DNA from: Microbacterium lemovicicum
Lineage (GTDB): Bacteria; Actinomycetota; Actinomycetes; Actinomycetales; Microbacteriaceae
Length of the DNA: 64,000 bases
Direction: 5' to 3'
Assembly (NCBI RefSeq): GCF_003991875.1
Contig: NZ_CP031423.1
Span: 1,240,001 to 1,304,000, forward strand
The position numbers were made by a program, and so were the translations under genes. Under the pieces are notes generated by a model that was given only the letters and a program-made list of their open reading frames with translations, was not told the DNA's origin and ran no database searches. Below, in pieces: positions 44,076 through 51,996 of this stretch (positions within the stretch are counted from its first letter, which is position 1; each line of letters opens with the position of its first letter).

Positions 44076-44876
44076 TCAATTGGATTTCGCCGTGACCCAG
44101 ACGGTCAGTGCGATGAGGGTGCCGATGCCGAAGATCCAGATGAAGAGACCTTCGGAGACCGGTCCGAGGGAGCCGAGGTCGAATCCGCCGGGGGACTCGT
44201 TCTGCTGCAGGTAGACCAGGTAGGAGATGACGTCGCGCTTCTCCTCCGGGGTCAGGTTCATGTCATTGAAGACCGGCATGTTCTGCGGGCCCGTGACCAT
44301 GGCGGCGTACATGTTGAGCGGTGACACCGTGTGGAGGTTCGGGGCGTACTTGCCCTCGGTGAGTGCTCCACCGGCGCCGGCGACGTTGTGGCACATGGCG
44401 CAGTTGATGCGGAACAGCTCGGCACCGTGCGCCGAGTCGCCCTGTCCATCGAGGACCTCGGCCGCCGGGAAGGTCGGGCCGGGGGCCGTGGACTGGACGT
44501 AGGCCGCGATCGCCGCGACCTGGTCCTCGGTGAACTGCGGCGGCTTCTGCGGTGCCTGCGGCCCGCTCTGCTGGAGGGGCATGCGTCCGGTGCTGACCTG
44601 GAAGTGGACAGACAGCTCGCCGACGCCGTAGAGCGACGGGCCGTTCTCGGAACCCTGCAGGTTCAGGCCGTGGCACGTGGCGCAGTTCGCCTGGAAGAGC
44701 TTCTGGCCGTCCTCGACGGTGAGCGCGCTGGCGGCCGCCGGCTCGGTGGTCGACGCCATGGCTGCCGACGCTCCGGCGTAGATGCCGCCCGTGAGGAGCA
44801 GGCCGATGCCGATCAGCGCCGCGGCAGCCCAGGGGCTCCGGCGACCGGTCGGACGATGCTTCTTCTCGCGTGCCAT
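44076..44876 (-). CDS. qcrC: menaquinol-cytochrome c reductase dihaem cytochrome c subunit
   Basis: A 266-residue protein with an N-terminal membrane helix, two cytochrome c domains and a C-terminal helix. Haem motifs are CATCH (65-69) and CAMCH (159-163). It replaces a separate soluble cytochrome c and links bc1 to the aa3 oxidase in the supercomplex. ATG 44876 has GGAG upstream; ATG 44894, overlapping the ctaE stop as ATGA, is also possible. Operon order ctaE-qcrC-qcrA-qcrB is standard. Confidence 0.95.
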   Translation of the reverse strand: MAREKKHRPTGRRSPWAAAALIGIGLLLTGGIYAGASAAMASTTEPAAASALTVEDGQKLFQANCATCHGLNLQGSENGPSLYGVGELSVHFQVSTGRMPLQQSGPQAPQKPPQFTEDQVAAIAAYVQSTAPGPTFPAAEVLDGQGDSAHGAELFRINCAMCHNVAGAGGALTEGKYAPNLHTVSPLNMYAAMVTGPQNMPVFNDMNLTPEEKRDVISYLVYLQQNESPGGFDLGSLGPVSEGLFIWIFGIGTLIALTVWVTAKSN

Positions 44877-44890
44877 TCGGGCAGCTCCGC

Positions 44891-45526
44891 TCATTTCAGG
44901 AAGTAGATGACGAGGAACAGGGCGATCCAGACCACGTCGACGAAGTGCCAGTAATACGACACGACGATCGAGGTGGTCATCTCCTTGCGGCCGAAGTTCT
45001 TCACCGCGTACGCCCGGCCGATGACCAGGAGGAAGGCGATGAGACCGCCGGTCACATGGAGGGCGTGGAAGCCCGTCGTGATGTAGAACGCCGAGGCGTA
45101 CGAGTTGGCGCTGATGGGCATGCCCTCGGCGACCAGCTGCGCGTACTCCCACACCTGGCCGGAGACGAAGATGGCGCCCAGGGCAAAGGTGAGGAAGAAC
45201 CACTCGACCATGCCCCAGCGCTGGAAGAACGACTTCGACTTCACCGTGTACGGCTGGAAGCGCTCGGCGGCGAAGACGCCCATCTGGCACGTCACGGAGG
45301 AGAGCACCAGGATGATGGTGTTCACGGTGGCGTAAGGGACGTTGAGGAGCTCGGTCTCCTGCGCCCAGAGCTCGGGCGAGGTGCTGCGAAGGGTGAAGTA
45401 GATCGCGAAGAGCCCCGCGAAGAACATCACCTCGCTGCCGAGCCACACGATGGTCCCGACAGCGACCGGATCTGGCCGCTTGACGGAGCGCATCGCCTGG
45501 GAATAGGCCGCTGTTGTGGTCGTCAC
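44891..45526 (-). CDS. ctaE: cytochrome c oxidase subunit III
   Basis: A 211-residue membrane subunit with five helices (the shorter bacterial form of subunit III). VGTIVWLGSEVMFFAGLFAIYF, FHALHVTGGLIAFL and YYWHFVDVVWIALFL are family signatures. It is separated from ctaCDF by 6 kb and leads the qcr operon, as in mycobacteria. GTG 45526 is preferred over ATG 45533-45535 because CATAAT lies 7 nt before it and includes part of the ATG. Confidence 0.95.
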   Translation of the reverse strand: MTTTTAAYSQAMRSVKRPDPVAVGTIVWLGSEVMFFAGLFAIYFTLRSTSPELWAQETELLNVPYATVNTIILVLSSVTCQMGVFAAERFQPYTVKSKSFFQRWGMVEWFFLTFALGAIFVSGQVWEYAQLVAEGMPISANSYASAFYITTGFHALHVTGGLIAFLLVIGRAYAVKNFGRKEMTTSIVVSYYWHFVDVVWIALFLVIYFLK

Positions 45527-45533
45527 AATCCCC

Positions 45534-45539
45534 ATTATG
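45534..45539 (-). promoter_or_regulatory. -10 element of the ctaE-qcrCAB operon (leaderless)
   Basis: CATAAT on the minus strand with a 7-nt gap to GTG 45526. An upstream ATG candidate overlaps this hexamer and would not be transcribed in full. Confidence 0.55.
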
Positions 45540-45699
45540 ACTCAGGTGGAGAGGGTGGCTTCCATCCCCGGACAACGATTTAGCTTCACGTCGGCCTAGT
45601 TCGGCCTCGGACTGCGCTGGGAGTCCGCTTCGAGTGCTCACTGCGCCGCTTGTGCGTCGGCTGAGCACCGCGCGGCCGGTCGCGCTGTGCTCTCCGCAC

Positions 45700-45705
45700 T
45701 ACGAT
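45700..45705 (+). promoter_or_regulatory. -10 element of trpD
   Basis: TACGAT followed by CGGGAGGC and ATG 45714. It diverges from the ctaE promoter about 160 bp away. Confidence 0.55.
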
Positions 45706-45713
45706 CGGGAGGC

Positions 45714-46784
45714 ATGGCGGACCTTCACACCTGGCCGGACATCCTCACCGATCTGCTCTCGGGCCGCGACCTCAGCGTGTCCGAGTCGACGTGGGCGATG
45801 CGTCAGGTGATGCGGGGCTCTGCCAGCCCGTCTCAGCTCGCGGGCTTCCTGGTCGCGCTGCGGGCCAAGGGCGAGACGGTCGATGAGATCGTCGGCTTCC
45901 GCGATGCGATCCTCGAGGCGGCGCTGCCGCTCCGCGTGGACGCCAACGTGCTCGACATCGTCGGCACCGGCGGCGACCGCTTCGGCACGGTGAACGTCTC
46001 CACGATGGCGGCGGTGGTGGCCGCGGCATCCGGGATCCCCGTCGTCAAGCACGGCAACAAGGCTGCGAGCTCCTCGTCCGGTGCCTCTGACGTGCTGGCT
46101 GCTCTCGGTCTCGACCTCACGCTGTCGCCCGAGGCCGTCGCCGAGGTGCTCGCGCGCACCGGCATCACGTTCGCCTTCGCCTCGGCCTTCCACCCCGGCT
46201 TCCGTCACGCGGGGCCCACGCGGTCCGAGCTCGGCGTGCCGACGGTGTTCAACATCCTCGGGCCCCTGTGCAACCCGGCGCGCGCCGAGGCGAATGCGGT
46301 GGGCGTGGCGCACCTCGACCGCGTGCCGCTCATCACGGGCGTGTTCCGCACCCGCGGTGCGACGGCGCTCGTGTTCCGCGGCGACGACGGGCTCGACGAG
46401 CTGACGACGACCGGTCACAGCCGCCTGTGGGAGGTCAGCCGCGGCGACATCCACGAGCACGACCTCGACCCCCGCGACCTCGGCATCCGCCTGGCCGACA
46501 TCGACGAGCTCCTCGGCGGCGAGCCCGCTCACAACGCCGCGATCGTGCGACGGATGCTGGAGGGGGAGAGCGGCGCGGTTCGCGACATCGTGCTCCTCAA
46601 CGCCGCCGCCGGCATCGTCGCCTACCGGCTGTCGCAGGATGCCGCGCAGGTGCAGCGTCCGATCCTGGAGCGGCTGGCGGAGGCGCAGGATGCTGCAGCC
46701 GCGGCCGTCGACGGCGGCGCGGCCGTCGCGAAGCTCGACGAGTGGGTGCGGGTGAGCGCCGAGCTCGCCGGCGCGTCGGTCTGA
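45714..46784 (+). CDS. trpD: anthranilate phosphoribosyltransferase
   Basis: A 356-residue enzyme that joins anthranilate to PRPP in tryptophan synthesis. The PRPP site GTGGDRFGTVNVSTMAA (~residues 84-100), HGNKAASSSSGASDVL and FAFASAFHPGFRHAGPTRSELG are conserved. It stands apart from other trp genes but next to the cytochrome operon, as in mycobacteria (Rv2192c). The start is at ATG 45714 rather than further upstream because of the promoter and CGGGAGG. Confidence 0.95.
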   Translation: MADLHTWPDILTDLLSGRDLSVSESTWAMRQVMRGSASPSQLAGFLVALRAKGETVDEIVGFRDAILEAALPLRVDANVLDIVGTGGDRFGTVNVSTMAAVVAAASGIPVVKHGNKAASSSSGASDVLAALGLDLTLSPEAVAEVLARTGITFAFASAFHPGFRHAGPTRSELGVPTVFNILGPLCNPARAEANAVGVAHLDRVPLITGVFRTRGATALVFRGDDGLDELTTTGHSRLWEVSRGDIHEHDLDPRDLGIRLADIDELLGGEPAHNAAIVRRMLEGESGAVRDIVLLNAAAGIVAYRLSQDAAQVQRPILERLAEAQDAAAAAVDGGAAVAKLDEWVRVSAELAGASV

Positions 46785-46796
46785 CCGGCTGCGGAC

Positions 46797-47792
46797 ATGG
46801 ACCCCCGGGAGGCGCTGGACGAGATCGCGACGCTGCTCGAGCGCGAGCGATCCTCGCGGTACAAGTCGAAGGCGTTCCGCGCGGCGTCCGATGCGATCAG
46901 CGGCCTCAGCGACGCGGAGGTCCGCGACGCGGCCTCGCTCCGGCGCCGGAAGGGCATCGGCGACTCGACCTTCGCCGTCATCCAGGAGGCCCTGGCCGGG
47001 AAGACTCCCGCCTACCTCGAGGACCTGCGCGAGCGGGCGGGCGCGCAGCGCGCGTCGCAGCTGCGGAAGAAGCTGCGCGGTGACCTCCACTCCCACAGCG
47101 AGTGGTCGGACGGCCTCACCTCGATCGAGCTGATGGTCGACGCGGGCCGAGCTCTCGGGCACGAGTACCTCGCGCTCACCGACCACTCCCCGCGGCTGCG
47201 CGTCGCCAACGGCCTCTCGCCCGAGCGGCTGCGCGCGCAGCTGACGGTCGTGGCCGGCATGAGCGGCGACGGCTTCACCCTGCTGTCGGGCATCGAGGTC
47301 GACATCCTCGAGGACGGCGCCCTCGACCAGGAGCCCGATCTGCTGCGCGAGCTCGACGTCGTCGTGGCCTCGGCCCACTCGAAGCTGCGCATGGAGCGCG
47401 CTCCGATGACACGGCGACTGGTCGCCGCCGTCTCGAGCGGCCGGATGGATGTGCTCGGCCACGTGACGGGACGGCTGGTGGAGGGCTCGCGCGGCACGCG
47501 GCCCCCGTCGACGTTCGACGCGAAGGCGGTGTTCGCCGCGTGCGCTCAGCACGACGTCGCGGTGGAGATCAACTCGCGGCCGGAGCGACAGGATCCGCCC
47601 GACGACCTCATCGCCATCGCCCTGCGCGAGGGATGTCTCTTCTCCATCGACTCCGACGCGCACGCGCCCGGGCAGCTGTCGCTGATCGACTACGGCGCCG
47701 AGCGGGCCGAGAAGGCCGGCGTGCCCGTCGACAGGGTCATCACGACGTGGCCGCTGGAGCGCCTGCGCGAATGGACCGGCCGGCGGCGCTGA
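46797..47792 (+). CDS. PHP-domain phosphoesterase (PolX C-terminal-like)
   Basis: A 331-residue protein with an N-terminal helix-hairpin-helix-like region (residues ~1-80; LLERERSSRYKSKAFRAASD, RKGIGDSTFAVIQEAL) and a PHP metal-dependent phosphoesterase domain. Metal ligands lie in GDLHSHSEWSDG (~94-105), LALTDHSPRL, GIEVDIL, VVASAHSKL and FSIDSDAHAPGQL. It resembles the C-terminal half of PolX DNA polymerase without the polymerase, suggesting a repair or processing nuclease. It follows trpD by 12 bp and is probably co-transcribed. Confidence 0.85.
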   Translation: MDPREALDEIATLLERERSSRYKSKAFRAASDAISGLSDAEVRDAASLRRRKGIGDSTFAVIQEALAGKTPAYLEDLRERAGAQRASQLRKKLRGDLHSHSEWSDGLTSIELMVDAGRALGHEYLALTDHSPRLRVANGLSPERLRAQLTVVAGMSGDGFTLLSGIEVDILEDGALDQEPDLLRELDVVVASAHSKLRMERAPMTRRLVAAVSSGRMDVLGHVTGRLVEGSRGTRPPSTFDAKAVFAACAQHDVAVEINSRPERQDPPDDLIAIALREGCLFSIDSDAHAPGQLSLIDYGAERAEKAGVPVDRVITTWPLERLREWTGRRR

Positions 47793-47814
47793 GCGCCTCG
47801 CGCGCCGAGCCGGC

Positions 47815-47976
47815 GTGTGCCGATCGGGAGGAGATGCGCCGATCCGGCGTGTGCCGATCGGGAGGAGATGTGCCGATCCGGCGTGTGCAGATCGGGAGGA
47901 GATGTGCCGATCCGGCGTGTGCAGATCGGGAGGAGATGTGCCGATCCGGCGTGTGCAGATCGGGAGGAGATGCGCC
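47815..47976 (+). repeat. 34-bp tandem repeat array, 4.8 copies
   Basis: Units start at 47815, 47849, 47883, 47917 and 47951 (last one partial). The unit is GTGTGC-(C/A)-GATCGGGAGGAGATG-(C/T)-GCCGATCCGGC, nearly identical between copies. CCGATC near the end of each unit can pair with GATCGG at the start of the next, giving a row of short hairpins. It fills the gap between the convergent PHP and exonuclease genes. There are no unique spacers, so it is not a CRISPR array. Confidence 0.93.
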
Positions 47977-47988
47977 GTCACCGTGGGC

Positions 47989-48921
47989 TCAGGCGGCGCC
48001 GGCCTTGTCGATCGCGGCGACGATGCGGTCCATCGCGGAACCGAGACCGCGGCGCTCGGCCAGGGCCGCAGCATCCTGTCGCTCGGTGTCGCCGAGGGCA
48101 CGCAGGCGCGCATCCACCTCGGGAAGGGCCAGGTCGCGGACGACCGCGACCACGGTGGGGGCGACCTCGAGGTAGTCCGAAGCCGCCGCGATCTTCGAGC
48201 GGACCCCCGCCGACATCGCCCCACCGGCCTCGGCCGCAGCGATGATCCCGGCGAGATCGCCGTGCGCGGCGAGCAGGGTGGCGGCGGTCTTCTCTCCGAC
48301 GCCCGCGACCCCGGGCAGTCCGTCGGAGGCGTCACCGCGCAGGGTGGCGTAGTCGGCGTACTGCGACGGCAGCACGCCGTACTTCTTCACGACGACCGCG
48401 TCGGTCACCACCTCGAGATTGCTCATACCCCGCGCGGTATAGATGACACGCACGTCCCGGTCGTCATTGACGAGCTGGAAGAGGTCGCGGTCGCCGGTGA
48501 TGACGTCGACGGGAAGAGCCGAGGTCGTGGCGAGCGTGCCGATGACGTCGTCCGCCTCGTGCTCCGCGGCGCCGACGATCGGGATGCCGACAGCGGCCAG
48601 CGCCTCGCGGATGACCGGCACCTGCACCTCGAGAGGGTCGGGCACGACCTCCACGTCGGGGCCGACCTCGATGACCTCGGCGACCCGATGGGTCTTGTAG
48701 GTCGGGATGAGGTCGACGCGCCACTGCGGTCGCCAGTCGTCGTCCCAGCAGGCCACGAGGTGGGTCGGCTCGTAGAGCGTGATCAGCTTGGTGATGATGT
48801 CGAGGAAGCCGCGCACCGCGTTCACCGGTGACCCGTCAGGCGCCTTGACCGTGTCGGGAACGCCGTAGAACGCGCGGAAGTACAGCGACGCGGAATCAAG
48901 GAGCATCAGTCGGTCGGCCAC
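47989..48921 (-). CDS. stand-alone 5'-3' exonuclease (PolA N-terminal-like)
   Basis: A 310-residue flap/5'-nuclease homologous to the N-terminal domain of DNA polymerase I but without the polymerase. MLLDSASLYFRAFYG, VACWDDDWRPQWR, EHEADDVIGTLA and VITGDRDLFQLV carry the metal-binding acidic residues; the helix-hairpin-helix GLPGVAGVGEKTAATLL follows. Similar stand-alone exonucleases occur in mycobacteria (Rv2090). GTG 48921 lies 6 nt after CAGACT; ATG 48906 is an alternative. Confidence 0.93.
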   Translation of the reverse strand: MADRLMLLDSASLYFRAFYGVPDTVKAPDGSPVNAVRGFLDIITKLITLYEPTHLVACWDDDWRPQWRVDLIPTYKTHRVAEVIEVGPDVEVVPDPLEVQVPVIREALAAVGIPIVGAAEHEADDVIGTLATTSALPVDVITGDRDLFQLVNDDRDVRVIYTARGMSNLEVVTDAVVVKKYGVLPSQYADYATLRGDASDGLPGVAGVGEKTAATLLAAHGDLAGIIAAAEAGGAMSAGVRSKIAAASDYLEVAPTVVAVVRDLALPEVDARLRALGDTERQDAAALAERRGLGSAMDRIVAAIDKAGAA

Positions 48922-48927
48922 CCGGCC

Positions 48928-48933
48928 AGTCTG
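48928..48933 (-). promoter_or_regulatory. -10-like element of the exonuclease gene (leaderless)
   Basis: CAGACT on the minus strand, 6-nt gap to GTG 48921. The same hexamer and spacing precede the LON-like gene at 56720 and the NmrA-like gene at 55272. Confidence 0.45.
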
Positions 48934-48954
48934 GCAGGGTACGCAGACGCTGCT

Positions 48955-49764
48955 CTAGCAGCCCGGGCCGCGCGGGTTCTCCAGACAGGTCTTGTCGACC
49001 AGCGCCGTGCGCACCTCGACGATCCGCACGTCATAGCCTGACGTGGTGGCCTCGACGAAGCCCGCGACGGGGCGCCAGCGTCCGGTGCCGAAGTCGACGG
49101 CGGCGCTGTAGAGCACCGTTACGCCTACCGTGTAGGTGCCGCGCTCGCCGTAGGCGTGACTGGTCGGCGTGGCCGTGAAGTCGGCCTGGCCGAGCTGTGC
49201 CCAGGTCGCTCCGCCGGTGTCGGTCGCACGTGTCGTGCCGTCGCCGTACGAGAAGCGGTATCCGGCGGGCGTGAAGCGCACGGTCACGTCGTACTCGAAC
49301 AGCCGGCCGGCGATGTCCTGAGCGGATGCCGCGGCGACCACGTTCGTCGCCATGCCCACGATGCCGACACCGTCCGGTTCGCCGACCAGGCTCGGACGCG
49401 CCGGCACGAACGACGCGAGGTCAGCGATCGTCACGTCGGGCAGACCTACGACCTCGTAGTTGCCGCGGCAGAACTCCGTCGGGGAGGGGATGCACTGCGG
49501 AGTCACGGCCGGCCCGGTCCCGTCGTCTTCCGCCCCGCCGCCGCCCCCACCACCGGCGTCGGACTCGTCTCCCCGCCCGCCCGAGCCGTCATCGCCCGGG
49601 TCGGTGACGCTTCCGCCGATGTCCACGCTCGACCCGTTGTTGGAGATGGTGCAGTTGTGTGTATATGTGCCCGCCTGGCAACTTCCATCAGCGAAAGCCG
49701 CGGCTGCATCAATAGCCACGAAAGCTGCAGCAATCGACAGGGTCAGGATCAGCTTGCGGAACAC
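48955..49764 (-). CDS. secreted protein with PKD-like domain, function unknown
   Basis: A 269-residue exported protein. A signal peptide (LILTLSIAAAFVAIDAAAAFA, ~residues 5-25) is followed by a short Cys-containing region, a Gly/Asp-rich linker and a C-terminal beta domain with PKD-like features (VRFTPAGYRFSYGDGTTR, HAYGERGTYTVGVTVLYSA). Cys pairs near the start and end may form disulfides. GTG 49764 follows AGGTGA. It is the second gene of a two-gene operon with the lipoprotein upstream, overlapping it by 16 bp. The 5' part has clearly lower GC than the rest. Confidence 0.8.
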   Translation of the reverse strand: MFRKLILTLSIAAAFVAIDAAAAFADGSCQAGTYTHNCTISNNGSSVDIGGSVTDPGDDGSGGRGDESDAGGGGGGGAEDDGTGPAVTPQCIPSPTEFCRGNYEVVGLPDVTIADLASFVPARPSLVGEPDGVGIVGMATNVVAAASAQDIAGRLFEYDVTVRFTPAGYRFSYGDGTTRATDTGGATWAQLGQADFTATPTSHAYGERGTYTVGVTVLYSAAVDFGTGRWRPVAGFVEATTSGYDVRIVEVRTALVDKTCLENPRGPGC

Positions 49765-50288
49765 GTTGGTTCACCTTTCCGCCCGTCAATTGCTGAAAGC
49801 TTGAAGCCCGTCGGAGAGCTCGGGCTCGGGGTCATCAAAGTGGCTATCGACTGGACGGGTAGGCGATCTGGACTGACGACTGAGTTGCCATCTCGATCCA
49901 CAACCTCGATATCTGCAACGCGAAGACAGATGGCTAATTGAAGAGCACCGTTATCACCGGGCTCCAAGATCGCGATTGAATCGATCGAGGCGTCACCCGA
50001 CTGTGTCCAGCCGTCCGCATGCATCTGGGAGTAGCTCTCACGGACAGCGGCGTTCAGATCACCAGACGTCCAGCTATACATTGGCTCGAACGTGGCCGGG
50101 TCGCTCAGATCCACCTGATTGAGCGCGTCGACATAGTTGCGGTAGGTCTGCTCGGCCGCGGCGAACGCCTCGTCCTCCGTCGCGAACGACGGCGTGCTGA
50201 CGACCGGCGCGGGCTCGCCCGTGCAGCCGCTCAGCAGCGCCGCGGCGAGAGCCGACGCGGCGACGATGACGGACAGACGGGAGCGCAC
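49749..50288 (-). CDS. lipoprotein, function unknown
   Basis: A 179-residue exported lipoprotein with signal peptide and lipobox LLSGC (Cys22). The mature part has EAFAAAEQTYRNYVDALNQVDLSDPATFEPMY, a pattern seen in small actinobacterial lipoproteins with an NTF2-like fold; no function is known to me. GTG 50288 is 6 nt after TACGGT, so the mRNA should be leaderless. The 5' third has normal high GC, while the 3' part (49.75-50.11 kb) is only about 52% GC in the 120 bp I counted, suggesting a mosaic gene. Confidence 0.78.
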   Translation of the reverse strand: MRSRLSVIVAASALAAALLSGCTGEPAPVVSTPSFATEDEAFAAAEQTYRNYVDALNQVDLSDPATFEPMYSWTSGDLNAAVRESYSQMHADGWTQSGDASIDSIAILEPGDNGALQLAICLRVADIEVVDRDGNSVVSPDRLPVQSIATLMTPSPSSPTGFKLSAIDGRKGEPTCSAS

Positions 50289-50294
50289 GCCCCC

Positions 50295-50300
50295 ACCGTA
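50295..50300 (-). promoter_or_regulatory. -10 element of the lipoprotein operon (leaderless)
   Basis: TACGGT on the minus strand with a 6-nt gap to GTG 50288. Confidence 0.5.
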
Positions 50301-50578
50301 ATCCCGCCTCACGCCGTCGCGAGGAGTTATCCACATGGGGAGGAGCGGGGCCGCAGCATCCGGTGTTCGAACCAGGCTCCGAGCCATTCCTCTGTGGTTC
50401 CTGTAGATCCTGCGCGCATCCCGCCCACGGCATACGACCACACGTAGTCTGGGCCATCAGCGATCGGCACTCGCCGTTGGCTTCCATCTCCGGACTTGCA
50501 CCGCGAGTTTGCCAACCGATCGGGTACCCCATCGCTTCTGTCGCTGCTGTCACCTACCCTGACGCCCGTCTCGGACCC

Positions 50579-51649
50579 GTGCGCTCCACCCGCGCGGGGA
50601 ATGACACCTTCCCGCACCTGACCCACGCGTACACCGAGGTGTCGCAACTCGTGCGGGAGACCGGCCTCCTCGGTCGTCGCCAGGGCTTCTACGCGATCGT
50701 CGGCGGCGTGCTGGCCCTCGCGTTCGGTGGGGCCGTCACCGGCTTCATCCTGCTGGGCGACAGCTGGTTCCAGCTGCTCATCGCCGCGGCGCTGGGCATC
50801 CTGTTCACGCAGGCCGCGTTCCTGGCCCACGAGGCGGCGCACAAGCAGATCCTCGCCTCCGGTCCCGCGAACGAGAAGCTCGGACGCTTCCTCGCCGCCG
50901 GCGTCGTGGGAATCAGCCTCGGCTGGTGGAACTCGAAGCACACCCGCCACCACGCCAACCCGAACCGGGTCGGCAAGGATCCCGACATCGAGGTCGACAC
51001 GATCCGCTTCCTCGAGGAGGATGCCGCGAAGACGCCGCTCCTCATGGGGTTCATCGTCCGCCGTCAGGGCTGGCTGTTCTTCCCGCTGCTCACGCTCGAG
51101 GGCCTGAACCTGCACTTCCTGGGCATCAAGCACCTCATGAGCCGCGGACCCGTCAAGGGCCGCTGGACGGAGCTGTCGCTCATCGCCGTGCACTTCGCCG
51201 TCATCCTGGTGCCTGTGTTCCTCCTGCTGCCGCTCGGAATGGCGTTCGCCTTCATCGGCGTCATGCTCGCCGTCTTCGGCGTCTACATGGGCGCCTCGTT
51301 CGCCCCCAACCACAAGGGCATGCCCGTCATCGACGCCGGCGCGAAGCTCGACTTCTTCACCAAGCAGGTGCGCACCTCCCGCAACATCAGCGGCGGATGG
51401 TGGGCGACCATCCTCATGGGCGGCCTGAACTACCAGGTCGAGCACCACCTGTTCCCGAACATGCCGCGGCCGCACCTGGCCCGCGCGAGCGAGATCGTGC
51501 GTGAGCACTGCGCGACCCTGGGCGTGCCGTACACCGAGACGACCGTGCTGCAGTCGTACCGCATCGTCATCGAGTACCTGAACCGCGTCGGCCTGGCCGC
51601 GCGCGACCCGTTCGACTGCTACATCGTCGAGCGCTTCCGTAAGGTCTGA
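50579..51649 (+). CDS. membrane fatty acid desaturase
   Basis: A 356-residue di-iron acyl desaturase that introduces double bonds into membrane lipids. The three His boxes are complete: HEAAHK, HTRHH and QVEHHLFPNMPR. Four to five membrane helices are visible. GTG 50579 is preferred from the N-terminal pattern RAGNDTFPHLTHAYTEVSQ; the frame is open another 72 codons upstream. TACCCT (50555-50560) may be its -10. It converges on a cold shock gene, and lower temperature is the usual inducer of such enzymes. A strong terminator follows at 51661. Confidence 0.9.
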   Translation: MRSTRAGNDTFPHLTHAYTEVSQLVRETGLLGRRQGFYAIVGGVLALAFGGAVTGFILLGDSWFQLLIAAALGILFTQAAFLAHEAAHKQILASGPANEKLGRFLAAGVVGISLGWWNSKHTRHHANPNRVGKDPDIEVDTIRFLEEDAAKTPLLMGFIVRRQGWLFFPLLTLEGLNLHFLGIKHLMSRGPVKGRWTELSLIAVHFAVILVPVFLLLPLGMAFAFIGVMLAVFGVYMGASFAPNHKGMPVIDAGAKLDFFTKQVRTSRNISGGWWATILMGGLNYQVEHHLFPNMPRPHLARASEIVREHCATLGVPYTETTVLQSYRIVIEYLNRVGLAARDPFDCYIVERFRKV

Positions 51650-51660
51650 GACAACACGAC

Positions 51661-51697
51661 AGAAGCGCCGGCGCACATCATGTGCGCCGGCGCTTCT
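51661..51697 (+). terminator. terminator of the desaturase gene
   Basis: Perfect 18-bp inverted repeat AGAAGCGCCGGCGCACAT / ATGTGCGCCGGCGCTTCT around a single C, followed by CTCGTCTTC. It starts 11 bp after the stop codon. Confidence 0.85.
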
Positions 51698-51720
51698 CTC
51701 GTCTTCATCCGGAGACGAAG

Positions 51721-51756
51721 CAAGAGGTCGCCCCGCTGATGCGGGACGACCTCTTG
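51721..51756 (-). terminator. terminator of the cold shock gene
   Basis: Stem CAAGAGGTCG / CGACCTCTTG with an inner CCCGC-TGAT-GCGGG stem, ~33 bp beyond the csp stop. It lies 24 bp from the desaturase terminator, pointing the other way. Confidence 0.8.
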
Positions 51757-51789
51757 TCGTTCAGAGCGCGAGGCTCAAGACGAGGTGGT

Positions 51790-51996
51790 TCAGAGCGGAC
51801 GGATGTTCTCCGCCTGCAGGCCCTTGGGGCCCTGTGCCACGTCGAACTCGACCTGCTGGTTCTCCTCCAGGTTGCGGAAGCCACCGGTCGAGGCGATCGC
51901 GCTGTAGTGCGCGAACACGTCGGGGGTGCCGTCGGACGGGGCGATGAAGCCGTAGCCCTTTTCGGAGTTGAACCACTTGACGGTTCCAGTTGCCAT
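51790..51996 (-). CDS. cspA: cold shock protein (CspA family)
   Basis: A 68-residue single cold-shock domain that binds single-stranded RNA/DNA as a chaperone. RNP1 KGYGFI and RNP2 VFAHYSAI are intact. A long untranslated region probably lies upstream, typical of cold-regulated csp mRNAs; GAAGAAAGAAGACATC before the ATG serves as ribosome binding site. It converges with the desaturase gene. Confidence 0.96.
   Translation of the reverse strand: MATGTVKWFNSEKGYGFIAPSDGTPDVFAHYSAIASTGGFRNLEENQQVEFDVAQGPKGLQAENIRPL

Noticed and set aside
47815..47976. CRISPR-like repeat array
   Set aside because: The units follow each other without unique spacers and no cas gene is in the window.
47815..48245. 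Open frame through the 34-bp repeats on the plus strand
   Set aside because: It runs on antisense to the exonuclease gene, has no ribosome site, and the repeat unit is not a multiple of three, so each copy is read in another frame.
50363..50578. N-terminal extension of the desaturase
   Set aside because: The extra residues have no membrane or family features and include the probable promoter region.
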